A stretch of DNA of 36,069 nucleotides, taken from Marinobacterium arenosum. GTDB taxonomy: Bacteria; Pseudomonadota; Gammaproteobacteria; Pseudomonadales; Balneatricaceae. Within the stretch, counting starts at the first letter, position 1. Every line of letters starts with the position of its first letter. Below the pieces are notes generated by a model. It did not search any database. It was given only the letters and a program-made list of their open reading frames with translations, and was not told where the DNA came from. Positions 8,079-17,226 of this stretch are shown in pieces. The stretch is from positions 1 to 36,069 of the forward strand of contig NZ_JAILYN010000045.1 in the NCBI RefSeq assembly GCF_019795155.1. Reading direction: 5' to 3'. The position numbers and the translations under genes are program-made.

Positions 8079-8255
8079 ATGACTGTTGTTAAGAATCCAG
8101 GCCAGTTTAGAAAGTCGCGCATCATATCATTGTTGCCGATTCAGTATAAGGGACGGGCGCTGGAGCGGCGACAGGAGCGGGCTTGGCGGCAGCTGGAAGC
8201 GGAAAATCTGTTGAGTGATAACTCGGGGGAGGGATGGAAGCTGATCGCAACTCAG

Positions 8256-8442
8256 AAAACAACACGAGCTTTAGCTTGTTGTTGTTGGATCTAAGAGCGC
8301 CGATTCGGGACGTTGTATCTGCCCTGCGATCAGCCGTCGAAGCCCCATTGTTATTTTTATTCGAGGCACTGGGCCCAACTGCTCACGACCTATTTTTATT
8401 TTTATTGATGGTTGCGGCGTTAAGCGTGTTTTTGTTGTTGTA
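8256..8442 (-). ncRNA. crcZ: CrcZ-like regulatory RNA (Hfq/Crc-titrating)
   Basis: The minus strand between cbrB and pcnB lacks a coding frame but carries four A-rich tracts of the kind bound by Hfq with Crc. These are ACAACAACAAAAACA (8441-8427), AATAAAAATAAAAATA (8406-8391), AATAAAAATAACAAT (8361-8347) and CCAACAACAACAAGC (8288-8274). A sigma-54 promoter predicts a start near 8442, immediately before the first tract. The 3' end is uncertain: AACAACAAGC-TAAA-GCTCGTGTTGTT then TTTTC (8286-8256) could terminate a transcript of about 187 nt, but the hairpin is A/U-rich and the RNA may run on towards pcnB (about 360 nt, near the length known in Pseudomonas). In Pseudomonas, CrcZ is transcribed by CbrB from this same interval and sequesters Hfq/Crc, relieving carbon catabolite repression. 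Identification is by motif content, position and promoter, not alignment. Confidence 0.75.
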
Positions 8443-8452
8443 CTAAATATAA

Positions 8453-8468
8453 TGCGAGCGCTGTGCCA
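8453..8468 (-). promoter_or_regulatory. Sigma-54 promoter of the crcZ-like RNA
   Basis: TGGCACAGCGCTCGCA on the minus strand matches the -24/-12 consensus TGGCAC-N5-TTGCA with a single change (TC for TT), and the GG/GC spacing is exact. The predicted start is near 8442. It reads away from cbrB into the A-rich RNA. Confidence 0.85.
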
Positions 8469-8475
8469 GTTTTTT

Positions 8476-8488
8476 TAAGTTATTGTTA
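8476..8488 (-). promoter_or_regulatory. IHF-like site upstream of the sigma-54 promoter
   Basis: TAACAATAACTTA on the minus strand fits the IHF consensus WATCAA-N4-TTR with one mismatch. It lies in an AT-rich stretch (8470-8520) between the -24 element and the proposed CbrB sites, the position expected for a DNA bend. Confidence 0.45.
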
Positions 8489-8541
8489 TTAAATGAAAAA
8501 TAATTTTTTGGTATGATCTGGACAACGTTTTGTTGCGGCTT

Positions 8542-8638
8542 TGTTACCTTTCGTTTCGGTCGGTTGGGTAGTGAGGTAACACTTGGGGCGCGGCAAAGTG
8601 TTACCTGTAGAAAGTGTGGGGATATGCGGGGGTAACCG

Positions 8639-8642
<4 letters not shown>
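8542..8642. promoter_or_regulatory. Proposed CbrB upstream activating sites
   Basis: Alternating half-sites TGTTAC (8542-8547), GTAACA (8576-8581), TGTTAC (8599-8604) and GTAACC (8632-8637) are separated by 28, 17 and 27 bp. The middle two belong to a perfect 10-bp inverted repeat, GGTAACACTT (8575-8584) and AAGTGTTACC (8596-8605). The last is part of GTAACCGTTAC (8632-8642), overlapping the cbrB stop codon. TGTTAC/GTAACA is, from memory, the core of CbrB sites mapped in Pseudomonas. The array lies about 75-175 bp upstream of the sigma-54 promoter, a usual enhancer distance. Confidence 0.7.
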
Positions 8643-10059
<1,417 letters not shown>

Positions 10060-10063
<4 letters not shown>

Positions 10064-13005
10064 TGACCTTCACCATACTCACTACGGGCGGTGTCACTAC
10101 CGGCTGCCGGCATATCGCACGGCAGGGTAATTACGACTTGAGTGCCTTTATTCTGCTTGTTGTTGGCGGGACTGATAATTTCAATATTACCATAATGTTC
10201 CTCGACGATATTGTACACCAGTGCCAAACCCAGTCCGGTGCCCTTGCCGGGTTCCTTGGTGGTGAAGAACGGCTCGAACAGCTGTTTCTGCAGTTCCGGC
10301 GGAATGCCGCTGCCCTCGTCGGTTACCGTGACGATCACCGCTTCCTCCTCCAGCCAGGCGTCGATCCAGATCCGGCCATTCAGTTCCGAGGCGTCGCTGG
10401 CATTGTTGAGCAGGTTGACGAACACCTGCAGCAGCTGCTGCGGGTTGCCGGACACCCGGATCTCCGGCGGTACCTCGTTGAGGTAGTGCTGCTGCTTGCC
10501 GCGGGTATCCAGTGAGATCAGCTGGATCGCCTCGGCGACGCACTCGAACAGGCTGACCGGCTGGTGCTCACGGGTCGGTTCCTGGCGACCGGCATGGGCG
10601 AAACGCACCAGCGAGTCGACGATCCGGCCGATCCGTTTGGTCTGGCCGACGATCTGGTCGCCGGTCTCCAGGATATCGGGATTGTCGGTCTCCAGCTTCA
10701 GGTTCTGTGCCAGGCAGGCGATGCCGGTTACCGGGTTGCCAATCTCGTGGGCCACGCCGGCGGCGAAGCGGCCGATCGACGCCAGTCGCTCGCTGTGTGC
10801 CATGGTCTGCTGCATCAGGTGGTCTTCGGTTTCGTCCTCCATCAGGATCACCATACCGCTGTCCGGCTTGTTGCTCAGCCGGGCTTTATGCAGCCCGTAC
10901 CAGCGGTGGCTGCCGGCCCGCTCCAGACAGTGGCTGGGCAGATGGCCCTCCGGTTGCTGGATGAACTCGCTGAGCAGTTCTCCCCAGGGGGCGGGGAGGG
11001 CGTCGAGCCGGGTGCCGACGCAGTCGTCGGCGTCCAGTTCGGTGTAACGCTCCATCTCGGCGTTCCACAACAACACCTGGCTGTCGCCGTCCAGCGTGCA
11101 GACGCCGATCGGCAGTTTCTGCAGGGTCAGCTTGTGGTAGCGACGCAGCTTGTCCAGTTCCGCCGCCAGGCCGGTCACCTGCTCCTGGTAGTTTTCCAGC
11201 TGGGTCTCCAGCAGATGCACGTTGCGCGCCTTGAAGCCGACCGCCGGGCCCTTGCGGCTGAGCGGTTCCAGCATCGAGGCGGCCTCGACCGGACCGAGCA
11301 GGCCGGACAAATTATGTTCCAGCTGGCTGCGCAGGCGCAGCAGGTCGATCGGTCGCAGATGCTGATCGCTCAGGGCCAGCATCTCGGCCGCCAGGCGTAC
11401 CTCCCGGCGGGCGGCGTCGGCACCGAGCCGGGGCGACAGCAGGCTGACGAAATCCTCCGGCCGACTGGCTTGCAGCGGGTCGGTATTCGGCTGTTGCAGG
11501 GCGTTGACCAGGCAGGCTTCGGCGGAGCGCTGCTCCTCCGGGCTGCTCGGCGTCAGCAGCGAGATGCAGATCATCACCACCGCATTGAGCAGCAGCGACA
11601 TCATCGCGGTCTGGTCCCAGTGGGTGGCGGCCAGCTGGAACGGCATGCTCTGGCCTGCTTCATGGAACAGCGGCAGCAGCATGGTCAGCAACCAGCTGCT
11701 CATGCCGACCAGCAGGCCGATGATCACCCCCCAGCGGTTGGCGCGGGCCCAGTACAGGGTGGCCAGCAGCGCCGGCAGGAACTGCAGGAACGCAAACACG
11801 GTGATGATGCCGAGCGGCTGCAGATCGGAGTCGCTGGCGATCAACCGGTAGAACAGGTAGCTGGCCAGCACCAGGGTGACGATCAGGGTACGCCGCAGCC
11901 AGAGCAGCCAGGCATAGAAGCGGGTGGTGTCGGGCAGCGGGATCAGTGGCAGGATCAGGTGGTTTTGCAGCATCGAGGCCATTGATACGGTGGCGACGAT
12001 CAGGATCCCGCTGGCGGCGGACAGGCCGCCGATAAAGGCCAGCACCGTCAGCCATTCGGAGCCCAGCTGCATGCCCAGGTAGAACATTACGTGGTGCGCT
12101 TCGCCACCGACCCCCAGCGCCTGGCCGGCCCACAGGATCACCGGCACGCCCAGTGCCATCAGCAGCAGGAACAGCGGCATCCCCCAGGAGGCCTTGTAGA
12201 GGGTTTCGTCGGAGGCGTTTTCGGTGAACAGCATGTGGAACATGTGCGGCATCACCACCGCGGAGGCGAAGAACGCCAATACCAGCGAACGCCACAGGCC
12301 GCTGTCGACGTTCTGGAACAGGTCTTTGCCGGCATCCGGGTTGGCGATCAGCCAGGCTTGCAGCCCTTCCGTGCCGCCCAGCACCACGAACAGCGCATAG
12401 AGTCCGATCAGCAGAATCGCCACCAGCTTGATCAGCGACTCCACCGCCATCGCCACCACCAGGCCGGGGTGCTGGGTGCGCAGGGCGGCGTGGCGGGCGC
12501 CGAACAGGATCGCGAACAGCGCGATCACGCCGCAGAAACCGAAGGCGATCTGATCGGCGTTGAAGTCGCCATTGATCAGGTGCAGGGCGTCTGCCACCGC
12601 GCCGATCTGGATCGACAGCAGCGGCAGGGTGGCCAGCACGGTCAGCAGGCTGGTAAGGGTGCCCAGCGCGCCGCTGCGGAAGCGGAATGCGAACAGGTCG
12701 GCCAGCGAACTGAGCTGGTAGGTGCGGGTGATCCGCAGGATCGGTATCAGCAGCGCCGGCGCCAGGGCAAAGGCCGCGGCTGCGCCGGCGTAGGAGACCA
12801 GGAAGGTGTAGCCGCCCTCTTCGGCCAGGCCGAAGGCGCCGTAGAAGGACCAGACACTGGCGTACACGCCGATCGACAACACATGGGTGAGCGGGTGGCG
12901 AACCAGGCGCGATGGGATCCAGCCACGCTCGGTCAGGTAGGCGGCGCCGAACAGGAACAGCAGATAGGCGATCCCGATCAGTACAAGTTCTGGCAGGCTA
13001 AACAT
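10060..13005 (-). CDS. cbrA: Sensor histidine kinase CbrA with sodium/solute-symporter domain
   Basis: A 981-residue hybrid of a transporter-like sensor and a histidine kinase. Residues 1-500 hold about 13 membrane segments of the SLC5/SSF symporter family. A linker (about 500-610) and a PAS-like domain (IGVCTLDGDSQVLLWNAEM) follow. Then come the HisKA H-box FAAGVAHEIGNPVTG and an HATPase domain with N-box FVNLLNNASDA and G-boxes DEGSGIPPE and GKGTGLGLA. CbrA phosphorylates CbrB; the transporter part binds or moves histidine in Pseudomonas. The start is ATG 13005; an in-frame GTG at 13011 is possible. GAGG lies 10 nt upstream of the ATG, inside the cbrX-like gene, whose end overlaps by 8 nt, implying translational coupling. 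Confidence 0.9.
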
Positions 13006-13171
13006 CGTCACGGCGCCTCATATCGAGCAGTAAAAGAAACAGCACCAGTGCCAGCCAGGCGACGAACGGCTGGAACCAGGGTTCCGGATGGCTCTGCCAC
13101 CAGTCGACCACCATCGGCAGCATCAGGTAGACGGCGGGGATCAGCAACAGCAGTAGGCGATGCAGGTACAT
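12998..13171 (-). CDS. CbrX-like small membrane protein
   Basis: A 57-residue ORF running from ATG 13171, two bases after the gluQ stop, to TAG at 13000-12998 inside the cbrA start. The protein begins MYLHRLLLLLIPAVYLMLPM, has a Trp/Pro-rich loop (DWWQSHPEPWFQPF), a second membrane segment (VAWLALVLFLLLL) and a basic/acidic tail (DMRRRDD). In Pseudomonas a similar short gene, cbrX, overlaps cbrA and its translation is needed for CbrA translation. The matching position, size and two-helix layout support the same role, though identity was not checked by alignment. It fills a gap that would otherwise look empty. Confidence 0.8.
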   Translation of the reverse strand: MYLHRLLLLLIPAVYLMLPMVVDWWQSHPEPWFQPFVAWLALVLFLLLLDMRRRDDV

Positions 13172-13173
13172 GG

Positions 13174-14055
13174 TCAGCCCTGCCAGTGGATGCTGGGCCG
13201 GCGCGGAATCTGCTCCGGTCGCCAGTTTTCGACCGCCCAGCTCAGCAGTTCCTCAGCGCGGGCGTCGGTCAGGGTGCTGTCCGGCCGCTGGCCGAGGAAG
13301 CGCAGTGCCGCCAGCAGCTGCGGCACCGGTTGCTGGTCGTCCAGTGGCGCGGCGAAAGTCTGCTTGCTGAGCTTCTGGCCGGCGGCGTTGCTGGCCACCG
13401 GGATATGGCAGTAATGCGGCTGCGGGTAGCCGAGCAGCCGCTGCAGACGGATCTGCTTCGGGGTCTCGTCGAGCAGGTCGCAGCCGCGCACGACATGGCT
13501 GATCCCTTGCAGGTAATCGTCCACCACCACCGCCAACTGGTAGGCGAACAGGCCGTCCTTGCGGCGGATCACGAAATCGCCGCTGTCCTGGTCGAGCCGG
13601 TACTGCTGTGGTCCCTGGATCTGGTCGTCGAAAGCCAGCGACCGGCTATCCACGTGAACACGGATGGCACACTGCTGCTGTTCATGCGGCGGTTGCAGCA
13701 GGCAGTAGCGGTCGTACAGGTTGCTGCCGGTGCGTTTCTGAATGGCGCTGCGTGAGCAGTCGCAGCGGTAGGCGCTCTGTTGCTCGAGCAGCTGTTCCAG
13801 CGCTTGTTGGTAGTGGTGCAGACGGTCGCTCTGGTAGCTGATCGGGCCATCCCAATGCAGGCCGAACCGTTCCAGGGTCTGGGGGATGACGATGCGGGCG
13901 CCGGGGTGTTCGCGGGGAGGATCGAGGTCTTCGATGCGCAGTAGCCAGCGCCCCTGCCGGGCGCGCGCATCCAGATAGCTGGCCAGTGCAGCCAGTAGCG
14001 AGCCGAAGTGCAACAACCCTGTTGGAGAGGGCGCGAAGCGACCGATATAACTCAC
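13174..14055 (-). CDS. gluQ: Glutamyl-queuosine tRNA(Asp) synthetase
   Basis: GluQRS activates glutamate and attaches it to queuosine at position 34 of tRNA-Asp rather than to a tRNA end. The 293 residues are close to E. coli YadB, which lacks the anticodon-binding domain of GluRS. The class-I motifs are FAPSPTGLLHFGS (HIGH equivalent, near 8-20) and QKLSKQ (KMSKS equivalent). CDCSR and YDRYC supply cysteines of the expected zinc site. It follows dksA on the minus strand, as is common in gammaproteobacteria, and is followed after two bases by the cbrX-like gene. Confidence 0.93.
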   Translation of the reverse strand: MSYIGRFAPSPTGLLHFGSLLAALASYLDARARQGRWLLRIEDLDPPREHPGARIVIPQTLERFGLHWDGPISYQSDRLHHYQQALEQLLEQQSAYRCDCSRSAIQKRTGSNLYDRYCLLQPPHEQQQCAIRVHVDSRSLAFDDQIQGPQQYRLDQDSGDFVIRRKDGLFAYQLAVVVDDYLQGISHVVRGCDLLDETPKQIRLQRLLGYPQPHYCHIPVASNAAGQKLSKQTFAAPLDDQQPVPQLLAALRFLGQRPDSTLTDARAEELLSWAVENWRPEQIPRRPSIHWQG

Positions 14056-14074
14056 AGCCTATGCGTGTAAGCAG

Positions 14075-14093
14075 GGGCCGGGGGCGCCGGCCC
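14075..14093. repeat. GC-rich hairpin between dksA and gluQ
   Basis: GGGCCGG (14075-14081) pairs with CCGGCCC (14087-14093) over a 5-nt loop in the 45-bp spacer. No U-run follows on the minus strand, so it more likely adjusts expression within the dksA-gluQ transcript than ends it. Confidence 0.5.
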
Positions 14094-14100
14094 GCTCAGG

Positions 14101-14532
14101 TCAGCTGCCGAGCTGCTTTTCTTTGATTTCGGCCAGCGTCTTGCAGTCGATGCACAGGGTCGCTGTCGGACGGGCCTCCAGGCGGCGGATACCGATCTCG
14201 ATGCCGCAGGCATCGCAGAAACCGTAGTCGTCCTCTTCAATCCGCTCCAGCGCTTCGTCAATCTTTTTGATCAGCTTGCGTTCGCGGTCGCGAGTACGCA
14301 GTTCCAGGCTGAACTCCTCCTCCTGGCTGGCGCGGTCGCTCGGATCGGCGAAGTTGGTGGCCTCTTCCTGCAGATGGTGGATGGTGCTGTCGACCTCCTC
14401 CATCAGCTCCCGCTTCCAAGAGTTGAGGATGCCGCGGAAATGATCGCATTGTGCTTCACACATGTACTCTTCGTCTTTCCGGATCGGATAGGGCTCGAAG
14501 TGTGTGAATTGGGTGTCATTACTGTTTGGCAT
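14101..14532 (-). CDS. dksA: RNA polymerase-binding transcription factor DksA
   Basis: DksA enters the RNA polymerase secondary channel and, with ppGpp, represses rRNA promoters and activates amino-acid genes. The product has 143 residues from ATG 14532, which has GAGG 9 nt upstream; a TTG at 14550 is open but unsupported. The coiled-coil tip residues Asp63, Asp66 and Ala68 (DPSDRAS) are conserved, and the zinc finger is complete: Cys106 and Cys109 (CDACG), Cys127 and Cys130 (CIDC). A GATAAT -10 candidate lies at 14557-14552. The rrn promoters at the right end of this window, with GC-rich discriminators, are the type of target it acts on. Confidence 0.96.
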   Translation of the reverse strand: MPNSNDTQFTHFEPYPIRKDEEYMCEAQCDHFRGILNSWKRELMEEVDSTIHHLQEEATNFADPSDRASQEEEFSLELRTRDRERKLIKKIDEALERIEEDDYGFCDACGIEIGIRRLEARPTATLCIDCKTLAEIKEKQLGS

Positions 14533-14913
14533 GGGCACTGCCTCACTCAAAATTATCGCCGAATCTATGGCGTTTTCACCTGCCTGTGAATGGTGCCGGA
14601 ACCTGTTCCCGACGCCACGAAAGGCAGCAGAAGTTACCAGAAGCCTCGACGTTGCACCAGTCCCTTTTTTGACAAATCGGGAAGCCGGAGAGCCTTATAA
14701 GAGTTATGTCTAGTCCAGTCTGCAGTGGTTGTAAAATTCCGCCTGCGGTCGCTGTTCAAATGCACTGGTAAATCTTGTGACTCGCGACGCCTCGGATAAC
14801 CCGGTAGCCATCGAAGGAGCTCGCTACTCGCTGAGCAGGGAGATTTATCCATTTCTTCATCGAGCGAATATAATGCGCCCTTTAAATAGAGTTGGTGAGT
14901 GGGAGTAGCGAGT
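14533..14913. promoter_or_regulatory. Divergent intergenic region between dksA and the aminotransferase
   Basis: 381 bp with no credible gene. Visible signals are GATAAT on the minus strand (14557-14552) close to dksA, and TATAAT on the plus strand (14869-14874) about 40 bp before the aminotransferase ATG. Neither has a clear -35. A TTGACA at 14669-14674 has no -10 at a normal distance. A TTATAA/CTTATAAG dyad sits at 14694-14701. Confidence 0.45.
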
Positions 14914-16077
14914 ATGACAGCGCAGTGGACCCGGCGGGCGGTCGACATTCAGTCGTTCAAGGTGATGGATCTGCTCAAGCGTGCCAAGGAACTGGACGCA
15001 CTGGGCCATGACGTGGTGCATATGGAGGCTGGCGAGCCGGACTTCGCTACCGCTGCGCCGATCGCCGAGGCCGCCAAGGCGGCGATCGAGCAGGGGCTGA
15101 CCCAATACACCGCCTCGGCCGGCATCATGCCGCTGCGCGAAGCGATCTCCGACTGGTACCGGACCCGCTACGGGCTGGATATCCCGCCGCAGCGGATTAT
15201 CGTCACCTCGGGCGCATCGGGCGCGCTGCTGATGGTGTTCTCACTGCTGGCCGAGCAGGGCCGCAGCTTTATGATGAGCGACCCGGGCTACCCCTGTAAC
15301 CGCCAGTTCCTGCGGCTGATCGAGGCGCGCGGCCAGTTGGTGCCGGTCGATGCCAGCGACAACTTCCAGCTGACGCCGGCGCTGATCGAGCAGCACTGGC
15401 AGCCGCAGACCGCCGGGGTGTTGCTGGCCTCGCCGTCCAATCCGACCGGCGCGGTGGTCGGCCGCGACCAGCTGCGGGCGATCTCGGAAACCGTGCGCCA
15501 ACTGGATGGCCAGCTGGTGGTCGACGAGCTCTACCATGGCCTGACCTACGGTTTCGACGCCAGCTCGGTGCTGGAGGTCGATCCGGATGCTTTCGTGATC
15601 AACAGCTTCTCCAAGTATTTCGGCATGACCGGCTGGCGGCTCGGCTGGATGGTGGTGCCGGAAGCGGCGGCGCCGGAGGTGGAAAAGCTGGCCCAGAACC
15701 TGTTCATCTCGCCCTGCACCATCTCCCAGTACGCCGCGTTGGCAGCGTTCAAACCGCAGACGCTGGAGATTCTGGAGCAGCGCCGGCAGGCGTTCGCCGA
15801 GCGCCGCGACCTGCTGGTCGGCGGTCTGCGCGAGCTGGGCTTCGATATCCCGGTGACCCCGGAAGGGGCGTTCTACGTCTACGCCGGTGCCAGTCACCTG
15901 ACCAGCAACACCTTCGACTACTGCTGGTCGCTGCTGGAGCAGGATAAGGTGGCAGTGACGCCGGGCGTCGATTTCGGCAGCCACCACGCCGACCAATATA
16001 TCCGCTTCTCCTACACCACCGGGTTGGACCGGATCGAATTGGCGCTGGAGCGGCTGCAACGCCGGATCGGCCGCTGA
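14914..16077 (+). CDS. PLP-dependent class I/II aminotransferase
   Basis: A fold-type I aminotransferase of 387 residues, subgroup I-gamma/AspC-like. Cofactor Lys234 lies in [22 protein letters not shown] is at 175-180, and DELY at 204-207 supplies the PLP ring Asp and Tyr. The start is ATG 14914, with GGAG 9 nt upstream; a GTG at 14899 lengthens it by five residues. The substrate cannot be deduced: aspartate, aromatic or alanine/valine-type donors are all possible. It overlaps the next gene, sfsA, by one base (TGATG), so the two are co-translated. The dksA-aminotransferase-sfsA neighbourhood is, from memory, also seen in Pseudomonas. Confidence 0.9.
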   Translation: MTAQWTRRAVDIQSFKVMDLLKRAKELDALGHDVVHMEAGEPDFATAAPIAEAAKAAIEQGLTQYTASAGIMPLREAISDWYRTRYGLDIPPQRIIVTSGASGALLMVFSLLAEQGRSFMMSDPGYPCNRQFLRLIEARGQLVPVDASDNFQLTPALIEQHWQPQTAGVLLASPSNPTGAVVGRDQLRAISETVRQLDGQLVVDELYHGLTYGFDASSVLEVDPDAFVINSFSKYFGMTGWRLGWMVVPEAAAPEVEKLAQNLFISPCTISQYAALAAFKPQTLEILEQRRQAFAERRDLLVGGLRELGFDIPVTPEGAFYVYAGASHLTSNTFDYCWSLLEQDKVAVTPGVDFGSHHADQYIRFSYTTGLDRIELALERLQRRIGR

Positions 16078-16778
16078 TGGAGCTGGAATCACTGATCGAA
16101 GGGCGGCTGATCCGCCGTTACAAGCGTTTCCTGGCCGACATCGAACTGGCCGACGGCAGCCAGTTGACCGCCCACTGCCCGAATACCGGTTCGATGAAGA
16201 ACTGCGCCACCCCGGGCAGCCGGGTCTGGCTGCTCGACTCGCACAACCCCAAGCGCAAATATCGGCTCGGCTGGGAACTGGTCGAGGTGCAGCCCGGGGC
16301 GTTGGCCTGTATCAATACCGGCCGTGCCAATGCGCTGGTGCGCGAGGCGATCGAGAATGGCGTGGTTGGCGAGTTGCAGGGGTATGCCTCGATACGGCAG
16401 GAAGTGAAGTACGGTGAAAACAGCCGCATCGACCTGTTGTTGAGTGGCGGCGAACGACCGGATGCCTGGGTGGAGATCAAGAACGTTACCCTGCTGGAGG
16501 AGGCTGGCTGGGGCAGTTTTCCCGATGCGGTGACCGCCCGTGGCGCCAAGCACCTGCGTGAACTGATGCAGATGGTGGCTCAGGGACAGCGGGCGGTGAT
16601 GCTGTTCTGTGTGCCGCACGGCGGCATCCGGCGGGTACGGCCGGCCGACCATATCGATCCGCAATACGGCCGCCTGCTGCGCGAAGCGGCCGCCGCCGGG
16701 GTGGAGCTACTGGCCTATGGCGGCCAGCCGACGCCCGAGCGGGTGGTGCTGACCGAGCGACTGCCGGTCGAGTTTTGA
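16077..16778 (+). CDS. sfsA: SfsA family DNA/RNA nuclease-like protein
   Basis: 233 residues (E. coli 234), matching SfsA across its length: an N-terminal OB-like part with [12 protein letters not shown] and [11 protein letters not shown], then a restriction-endonuclease-like core with [18 protein letters not shown] (the D...ExK pattern) and [13 protein letters not shown]. SfsA was named for stimulating sugar fermentation genes in E. coli. It is usually described as a DNA-binding protein, and the fold suggests nuclease activity; the physiological role is unsettled. Its end is 3 bp from the end of the convergent Rieske gene, with no terminator between them. Confidence 0.93.
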   Translation: MELESLIEGRLIRRYKRFLADIELADGSQLTAHCPNTGSMKNCATPGSRVWLLDSHNPKRKYRLGWELVEVQPGALACINTGRANALVREAIENGVVGELQGYASIRQEVKYGENSRIDLLLSGGERPDAWVEIKNVTLLEEAGWGSFPDAVTARGAKHLRELMQMVAQGQRAVMLFCVPHGGIRRVRPADHIDPQYGRLLREAAAAGVELLAYGGQPTPERVVLTERLPVEF

Positions 16779-16781
16779 GGG

Positions 16782-17102
16782 TCAGCCTTGGTTGATCCAG
16801 AGCGCGCCGTCGCGCAGCTCGAACGGGACCGAGGTTAACGCATCGCCGACGCAGGGACCGAACACGCACTCGCCGCTGTCGATCTTGAACAGTGCACCGT
16901 GGGTGGCACACTGCAGGAAGTTCTTTTCCACATCCAGGAACTGGTCCGGCATCCACTCCAGCGGGATGCTGCGGTGCGGGCAGTTGTTCTCGTACAGGTA
17001 GAGTTGGCCGTGCTTGCGCACCGCGACCAGGGCGCGCTCGCCGGCCTGCAGCCCCTTGGCGCTGTTGTCTGCAATCTCGTTTTCGGCGCACAGGCGGATC
17101 AT
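16782..17102 (-). CDS. Small Rieske [2Fe-2S] protein
   Basis: 106 residues. The cluster ligands are Cys41 and His43 (CPHR) and Cys65 and His68 (CATHG), the two-Cys two-His Rieske pattern. There is no membrane anchor or signal peptide, so it is a soluble ferredoxin-like protein similar to NirD-type or dioxygenase ferredoxin components. AAGGAG 7 nt before ATG 17102 makes the start firm. No oxygenase or nitrite reductase gene is adjacent, so its electron-transfer partner is unknown. It is convergent with sfsA and divergent from tonB, sharing an upstream region with the latter. Confidence 0.85.
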   Translation of the reverse strand: MIRLCAENEIADNSAKGLQAGERALVAVRKHGQLYLYENNCPHRSIPLEWMPDQFLDVEKNFLQCATHGALFKIDSGECVFGPCVGDALTSVPFELRDGALWINQG

Positions 17103-17206
17103 CGGATCTCCTTGCTACAGGGTGGTGGGTTGGTGGCGTAAGGTACTGCATGCCTGAACAGAGTTAAAGTCGGTTTGCACAGGCTTCAACCAGCGGCCGG
17201 CTGCGC

Positions 17207-17221
17207 CCGCTATAATAGCGG
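17207..17221. promoter_or_regulatory. Palindrome covering the tonB -10 element
   Basis: CCGCTATAATAGCGG is a perfect 15-bp dyad (7-bp arms around one A). It contains TATAAT (17211-17216) facing tonB and, in reverse, TATTAT facing the Rieske gene. It ends 5 bp before the tonB ATG. It looks like an operator over a -10 element but does not resemble a Fur box. No good -35 is seen. Confidence 0.5.
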
Positions 17222-17226
17222 CCAGG

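Noticed and set aside
8234-8446. A 70-residue Leu/Phe-rich plus-strand ORF that looks like a small membrane protein
   Set aside because: Its hydrophobic codons (TTG, TTT, TTA runs) are just the complement of the AACAACAA/AATAAAAATA tracts of the crcZ-like RNA. Its Shine-Dalgarno touches the ATG, and the promoter evidence points to the other strand.
12091-13755. A 554-codon plus-strand ORF opposite cbrA, cbrX and gluQ
   Set aside because: It spans three recognised genes on the other strand, and its composition is typical of antisense shadows.
14669-14701. TTGACA followed by TATAAG as a promoter between dksA and the aminotransferase
   Set aside because: The spacer is 21 bp, too long for a normal sigma-70 promoter, and the predicted start is more than 200 bp from the gene.
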